DNA from: CAVRUD01 sp963724285 | Lineage (GTDB): Bacteria; Chloroflexota; Chloroflexia; Thermomicrobiales; UBA6265 | Direction of reading: 5' to 3' | Assembly: GCA_963724285.1 (NCBI GenBank) | Contig: CAVRUD010000013.1 | Coordinates: forward strand, 1 to 64,000 | Length of the DNA stretch: 64,000 nt | Notes under the pieces: model-generated | What the model saw: only the letters and a program-made list of their open reading frames with translations | Databases searched by the model: none | Told to the model about the DNA's origin: nothing | Shown here: positions 59,692 through 64,000 of the stretch, in pieces | Position numbering within the stretch: the first letter of the stretch is position 1 | How the letters are laid out: each line of letters begins with the position of its first letter | Translations under genes and position numbers: made by a program

Positions 59692-61139
59692 CTACAGGTC
59701 GTCGCCCTCGATCAGTTCAGTGATCTGTGACTCCATCGACGACGCCGCATCGGCGCCAGACTTGGAACCCGTTAGAACCTGGTTCAGTTCGGTGAAGTAG
59801 ATCGATGAAACCTCTGGGTAGAGATCTCCGGTAACGCTTGATGGACGCGCGACTGCGCCCCCCTGGAATACGGGACCCAGGCTGGCGAAGAACGGGCTGG
59901 CGGCTTGAACCTCTGGGTCTTCGTAGTTGGCCGGCACGGTCGACGCATGACTGCGCTCGAGCATGAAGGACCGTTGCACTTCAGGACTGCACATGTACTT
60001 CACGAACTCGATCGCCGCGTCCTGTTTCTCGGAGTACTTCGACACCATCATCTGCCACCCACCAAGGGTTGCCGCGTTCTGGGCTCCCTCTCCGTCTCCC
60101 ATTGGGAGCGGCGCGACTTCCACCTTGCCGGCTGTAGCAGCTCGGAATCCTGGCTAGCCGAGTACATTCCGGGCCAGTGACGGCAGAACGCAGCGTTGCC
60201 GGCCACCCAGATTGTCTGGCAATCGGGCTCCTGATACGTCGTAACCCCTTCTGGCGAAATGGTGTTGACCCACGTTGCAGCTCTGTCGAACGCTGCGATT
60301 GCCTGTTCGTTATTGACGCTGACGGTCCCGTCTGGTTCAACGATGGTCCCGCCGCCGTTGGAGTATTGCCATTCAAGACCGTTGCACGTAAGTCCTTCGT
60401 AAACGTTCCCTTGGAATAGGAACCCTTCGAAGTTTGCGTTGGCCGCACGCTCGCCGTCTTGAATGGTTTGGGCGGAAGTAGCAAGCTCGTCCCAGGTCGC
60501 CGGAACGCCAAGCCCGTACTTCTCCAGGAGATCAGTCCGGTAGTAGAGTAACCCTGCGTCTGTGAACCAGGGCATCCCGACAAGCACGCCCTCGACCGTG
60601 TTGTTTCCGATAAGGGCCTCTAGCTGTTGGGCAGCGAGGTCGGCGAGCGTTTCACTCAGGTCGAGAGCATGGTCAGCAACCACACCCGGCCAGATGACGT
60701 CGATCTGATAGACGTCCGTGTCACTTGACTCGGCCGCCCACTCCTGACGATATGCCTGGAGACGGTCAGTCGCAGAGGTTTCACCGCGAATAAACTCGAC
60801 GGTGATCCCGGTCGCTTCTCCAAATTTGGCAAGGGCAGCTTCGAGGAATGGTCCGTCAGCACTTGTCGAGTCAGCAAGAACGGCTCGAATGGTTTGTCCG
60901 CTCAAGTCTGTTCGAAGGCCCTCCGGAACAACAATGGTCTCGCCAGCGGATGGATCTGGTGCAGGAGTAGAATCCTGCGCGTAGGCTCGCCGCGCAGTGG
61001 CCTGGGAAAGCGCGGCAAACGCGGTGCCTGTCACCCCAACTGCACCAACACCGCGCAGGAGATCGCGGCGGGAAATCGTCCCTCGATGAAACTCCCGAAG
61101 CAACCGACGCACGGCCCGGTTCTGATCGCTTGGATGCAC
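59692..61139 (-). CDS. Sugar ABC transporter substrate-binding protein, one frameshift
   Basis: A Tat-exported extracytoplasmic binding protein of SBP family 1. The Tat motif TISRRDLLRGVG lies at residues 21-32 and is followed by a hydrophobic stretch and cleavage region near RRAYAQ. The mature domain begins with SGQTIRAVLADSTSADGPF. Reading continues to CRHWPGMYSASQDSE and is then lost near 60135-60155. The rest, KVEVAPLPMGDGEGA, then AAIEFVKYMCSPEVQRSF, is in the next frame (1448 bases, 3n+2, so one base missing or two extra). The two parts form one protein of normal size. Sequence error is the likeliest cause. It precedes the two permease genes. Confidence 0.88.
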
Positions 61140-61400
61140 GGTCTCTCCTCCTGTGGAAACGGACAGACTGAACGTCTGTGTTCAGCGCGCCTTTATACCT
61201 GCATCGACCGGAATTTCCGGATCTGACCCTTGCCTTGGAACCTCCTCGCGCTTGGGTCGATTCGAGACCCGGCCGTGGGCTGGTAAGGCTACGCTTATAA
61301 CACATAGCAGGCTGTTACGGTCAAGCAGCTGTGACGTCTTACCTACCAAATATCAGGGAACTGACAACGTTTCGCGGGGATTCAGTCAATCTGCACGGCG

Positions 61401-62240
61401 TTACTCCTCCTTCTGGCGCACGGCTCGCACGACGCTCATCAGATCGTTGACCCTGTCTGAATCGACGCGATTCCATGTGACCCCGTCGACCTTTAGGCTC
61501 GATCCAACGATGGCTCCATCTGCGAAACGCAACAGTTCCGGGGCATTTGCAACCGTGAGCCCGGTGTTGACGAGGACCGGGACACCGGACGCCCGGACCG
61601 CGTCAGCCACCGCTCCAAGTTCCGACTCGTCGACGGCCTGGGACGTAATCGGTCCGGAGACGCAGATGGCATCGGGGCTCGACGAGAAGACCACCGAGCG
61701 CGCCACCTCGTGCACCGGTCGCGGCGCCAACGGTGCGGCGAACTCGGCGTTGATGTTGTAGATGAGGCGGACATCATCTGCCCCGATCTCCCGCCGGTAC
61801 CGATGCGCGTCTCCTGCCGAACGAATCCATAGGCCGAAGTCACCCGCAAATGCCCCGGTAAAGATCTCTCGCACGAACGCTGCCCCGGTTGCCTTCGCAA
61901 CCGCGATCGTCGCTCTGGGGTCCCAGAGAACGTTGACACCAAACGGTACCGAGAGTTCACCGCGGGTGGAGGCAATGACGTCCGCCATGGCCGCTACGGA
62001 CGCAACATCCGCATCGAGACGGTACGGCCGGTCATTCTCGTTGCAATACATGACGGCATCTATCCCGCCGGCCTGTAACGCATCAATGTCGCGCCGCACC
62101 CACTCCCGAATGGCAGTCATGCCATCCACGGAGTCGTACAGTGGTGTCCCAGGCAATGCCGGAAGATGGACCATTCCAATGATCGGCTTGGTCACTCCGG
62201 TCAGCACAGTAAGCCAATTCCCGCTTTCGGCAGTCACCAC
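61401..62240 (-). CDS. BtpA/SgcQ-family protein
   Basis: A 279-residue (beta/alpha)8-barrel protein of the BtpA family (PF03437), seen from the start IIGMVHLPALPGTPL, then GGIDAVMYCNENDRPYRL and CVSGPITSQAVDESELG. Homologues include BtpA, linked to photosystem I stability in cyanobacteria, and SgcQ of a sugar-type operon; a nucleoside- or sugar-phosphate aldolase/isomerase role is inferred by many. Start GTG at 62240 or 62237, with GGAGG upstream. It lies immediately upstream of the sugar importer on the same strand, which supports an enzymatic role in the imported substrate's metabolism. Confidence 0.85.
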   Translation of the reverse strand: MVTAESGNWLTVLTGVTKPIIGMVHLPALPGTPLYDSVDGMTAIREWVRRDIDALQAGGIDAVMYCNENDRPYRLDADVASVAAMADVIASTRGELSVPFGVNVLWDPRATIAVAKATGAAFVREIFTGAFAGDFGLWIRSAGDAHRYRREIGADDVRLIYNINAEFAAPLAPRPVHEVARSVVFSSSPDAICVSGPITSQAVDESELGAVADAVRASGVPVLVNTGLTVANAPELLRFADGAIVGSSLKVDGVTWNRVDSDRVNDLMSVVRAVRQKEE

Positions 62241-62250
62241 CCCTCACCTC

Positions 62251-62310
62251 CGAAAAACGCTAGCGCCGGCTGCAATGCCCAGGTACTCAGGGTATCGCAG
62301 CCGGCGCCGT
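62251..62310 (-). terminator. Rho-independent terminator
   Basis: On the minus strand a GGCGCCGGCTGC arm (62307-62297) pairs with GCAGCCGGCGC (62273-62263), separated by a 23-base loop, and is followed by AGCGTTTTT. It ends the secreted-paralogue gene at 62343, just before the BtpA-family gene. Confidence 0.75.
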
Positions 62311-62342
62311 TTAGGTTGTTTCGGGTTGATCGAGTGAGCGTT

Positions 62343-63356
62343 CTATTGGTAGCAGATCCAATCGGGAGAAGGGTCTAGCGCCAGGACTTCTGTCGCGGAC
62401 ATCAGGGGCTCGTCGATGGGGTAGAAGAGCTTAATTCCGAAGAACTCGATCGGCTCCTGAGTAATCACCACGTCATACGACGCCTTCTTGGTTTCTGGAT
62501 CGCCGTGACCGTCCATGTCGATCACCAGTTGGACGCCTGGCACAGGCGCCAGATCCTCCTTGTTCTCGATCATCGTGTAATAGAACTGGTGGACGACCAA
62601 CACCTTCGGCGGAATGCCGAGCTCGGTACAGCGCTCGACGAGCCAGTTTTGAGCGGAGGTGATCTCAGCCGCCGTCAGCGTACCGAACACGTCTTGACCC
62701 GGAATCTCTCCCGGCGGGACTCGAAACTCGGGATCAAGTGCAAGGTGGACGTGTTCGTATCCAATCCACTCATCAAACGCATTGAGTTCATCTTCGAACG
62801 GATGTAATCCGAACTGATAGTCGAGGAAGAGCAACATGCCGTTGGCGGCGGTGTAGTCGACGTACTGCTGGATCAGTGCGGAGTCCGTGTAGTCGAGAAA
62901 CAATCCATCGGACCCAGGGTCACCCTGGGCCACTGAGGCAATGACCTCGAACCCGATCAGCATCGGTCGACTTGGATCGACGATCTGGTACTCGGCCGCT
63001 TGATCCTCAAGGGCCGCACGCAATCCGTCCAGATCGTCATTGACCCCGTACTCTCCGAGGATGCCCATATTCGGGTTGGTCGGGAAGCCGTAGTAGGTCA
63101 AGATCCGATTCGCGGGCAGGAGTCCATCACCGAATGCTTGCCTCGCCATTTGCTGACGCGGCCCCTGCACCGGAACGACAGTCGTCCCGTCGCCCACGAT
63201 CTCCGCTTCGTTAGCGCGAACGAGTGAAGCGGCACCAAGAGACACACCCGCAGCAGCGGCTCCCGCCTCGACAAAGGTCCGTCTCGAAAGGACCTGGTCG
63301 ATCCGGCCAGACTGTGACGCCGCATTCCGAACTCGCTTCACCTGAAAATCTCCCAA
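62343..63356 (-). CDS. Tat-exported protein, tandem paralogue 2
   Basis: A 337-residue secreted protein with a Tat signal (LSRRTFVEAGAAAAGVSLG, about residues 23-41). The mature domain has GFPTNPNMGILGEYG, then FVEP-less barrel-like segments with LIGFEVIASVAQGDPG, the block HVHLALDPEFRVPPGEIPG, and PPKVLVVHQFYYTMIENKED followed by PGVQLVIDMDGHGDPETK. The periodic strands and acidic residues resemble a TIM-barrel hydrolase, and related sequences occur in Actinobacteria (memory of pattern). I cannot assign an activity. It is about 40% identical by eye to the downstream-edge gene at 63430. A terminator follows. Confidence 0.75.
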   Translation of the reverse strand: MGDFQVKRVRNAASQSGRIDQVLSRRTFVEAGAAAAGVSLGAASLVRANEAEIVGDGTTVVPVQGPRQQMARQAFGDGLLPANRILTYYGFPTNPNMGILGEYGVNDDLDGLRAALEDQAAEYQIVDPSRPMLIGFEVIASVAQGDPGSDGLFLDYTDSALIQQYVDYTAANGMLLFLDYQFGLHPFEDELNAFDEWIGYEHVHLALDPEFRVPPGEIPGQDVFGTLTAAEITSAQNWLVERCTELGIPPKVLVVHQFYYTMIENKEDLAPVPGVQLVIDMDGHGDPETKKASYDVVITQEPIEFFGIKLFYPIDEPLMSATEVLALDPSPDWICYQ

Positions 63357-63429
63357 CCGTTCACGCGAGGCCTTGGTCCCGCACCCAGTGCAGGCCCCAT
63401 CCTCCAGAACGCCCCTGTCCCCGGTGGAA

Positions 63430-63999
63430 TTACTGGTAGATGACCACGTCCGGTACGGGGTCGAGGCCGATGATTTCTCGGGCCGTAAGCAGCGGGATGT
63501 CCTGATCGTAGAAGAGTTTCACGCCGTTGTATTCGATCGGCTGACTCGAAATGACGGCACCGTAGGTTTCGAGCTTCGTGTTGGGCGGTCCATGTCCGTC
63601 CATGACGACGACGAGCTGCACACCTGGTACGGACGTGATGTTCTCTTTGTTCTGGATCATCGACGGCAGGAACTGATGCACGACCAGGACCTTGGGGGGA
63701 ATCCCGGCGCTGGTCGTCAAGTCGACAAGGAATTGCTGAGCATAGAGCACGTCGGCGTCGGTGACCGAACCGATGTGTTCCCCCGGGATCTCTCCATCCG
63801 CAATCGCGAACTCCGGATCCAATGCTAGATGAACATTTGGCTGCTCCAGAAACGACCGCACCAACTCCAGTTCTTCGGCAACACCACGCCGACCGATCTG
63901 GACATCGAGAAAAACGAGCATGTCGTGCTCGGTGGCGTAGTCGATGTACTCCTGGATCGTCGCCGCGTCGGTGTTCAGCAGCCAGCTGCCGTCGTCTTG
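63430..63999 (-). CDS. Tandem paralogue 1 of the secreted protein (N-terminal part outside window)
   Basis: 190 codons are visible, from the window edge (QDDGSWLLNTDAATIQEYID) to the TAA at 63430. The same blocks as in the neighbour appear in the same order: VHLALDPEFAIADGEIPG, PPKVLVVHQFLPSMIQNKEN and PGVQLVVVMDGHGPPNTK, and the C-terminus ends DPVPDVVIYQ. The pair arose by tandem duplication, since the spacer is only about 70 bases. The 5' end, including any signal, lies beyond 64000. Function unknown. Confidence 0.72.
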   Translation of the reverse strand, partial: QDDGSWLLNTDAATIQEYIDYATEHDMLVFLDVQIGRRGVAEELELVRSFLEQPNVHLALDPEFAIADGEIPGEHIGSVTDADVLYAQQFLVDLTTSAGIPPKVLVVHQFLPSMIQNKENITSVPGVQLVVVMDGHGPPNTKLETYGAVISSQPIEYNGVKLFYDQDIPLLTAREIIGLDPVPDVVIYQ

Positions 64000-64000
64000 C

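Noticed and set aside
1..64000. tRNA, rRNA or tmRNA genes
   Set aside because: None recognised by eye in the intergenic regions; a covariance search could still find a short one.

Overview
The window reads as a chromosomal segment of a high-GC bacterium of the phylum Chloroflexota, most likely class Thermomicrobia (Sphaerobacter/Thermomicrobiales-like). This is inferred from gene content and style. GTG and TTG starts are frequent, secreted proteins carry Ala/Thr/Pro-rich 'TPEPT' and 'ATPAATP' linkers, two T-box leaders are present, many substrate-binding proteins have Tat signals, and short palindromic MITE-like repeats are scattered between genes. No rRNA, tRNA or CRISPR array was seen.

Layout. 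1-2426: secD (5' end outside the window) and secF. 2700-4857: a membrane pyrophosphatase, broken by one frameshift, followed by a repeat and a terminator. 5292-10484: a FAD oxidoreductase, an MBL hydrolase, pyrB, an MFS exporter and a DUF951 protein. 10873-14089 (minus): ybaB, recN (frameshifted) and a DDAH/arginine-deiminase-like enzyme. 14190-17803: an Ile T-box and ileS. 18305-22185: a peptide-type ABC importer (binding protein plus two permeases). 22281-28232: a YbaK-like deacylase (frameshifted), then an accessory segment bounded by a perfect 36-bp inverted repeat. That segment holds truncated gene fragments, a cupin, a secreted protein and a large STAND/LuxR regulator. 28338-31573: a YchF-like GTPase, a DUF4272 protein, and an ArsR-DUF2087 regulator under a 50-bp perfect palindrome, coupled to a GNAT gene. 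31700-36960 (minus): trpEGDCF behind a Trp T-box. 37409-42537: a repeat-rich lipoprotein, an HMG-CoA-lyase-like enzyme, an SGNH-like protein, an M42 peptidase and mutM. 43734-48189: a DUF2085 protein, a NERD-like protein, holB, a PSP1-domain protein (two frameshifts) and a small protein. 48370-55958: an orphan molybdenum hydroxylase large subunit, a PAP2 phosphatase, an epimerase/flippase pair, an iron alcohol dehydrogenase of the hydroxyacid-oxoacid transhydrogenase type, and an anchored NTF2-like protein. 56092-57596: a 2H RNA ligase-like protein and murI. 57705-63999 (minus): a sugar ABC importer without an ATPase, a BtpA-family protein and two tandem secreted paralogues, the last cut by the window edge.

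Connections. The two T-boxes tie isoleucyl-tRNA charging and tryptophan synthesis to uncharged tRNA. The trp genes are chained by 4-base stop/start overlaps. The palindrome probably makes the ArsR regulator autoregulatory over the ArsR-GNAT pair. The sugar importer, BtpA protein and secreted paralogues lie on one strand and may form one uptake or processing locus.

Caveat. Seven single-base reading-frame breaks fall inside otherwise well-conserved genes (hppA, recN, ybaK-like, GNAT, the PSP1 gene twice, the sugar-binding protein). An error-prone assembly explains this better than real decay, and these genes are annotated over their full span.
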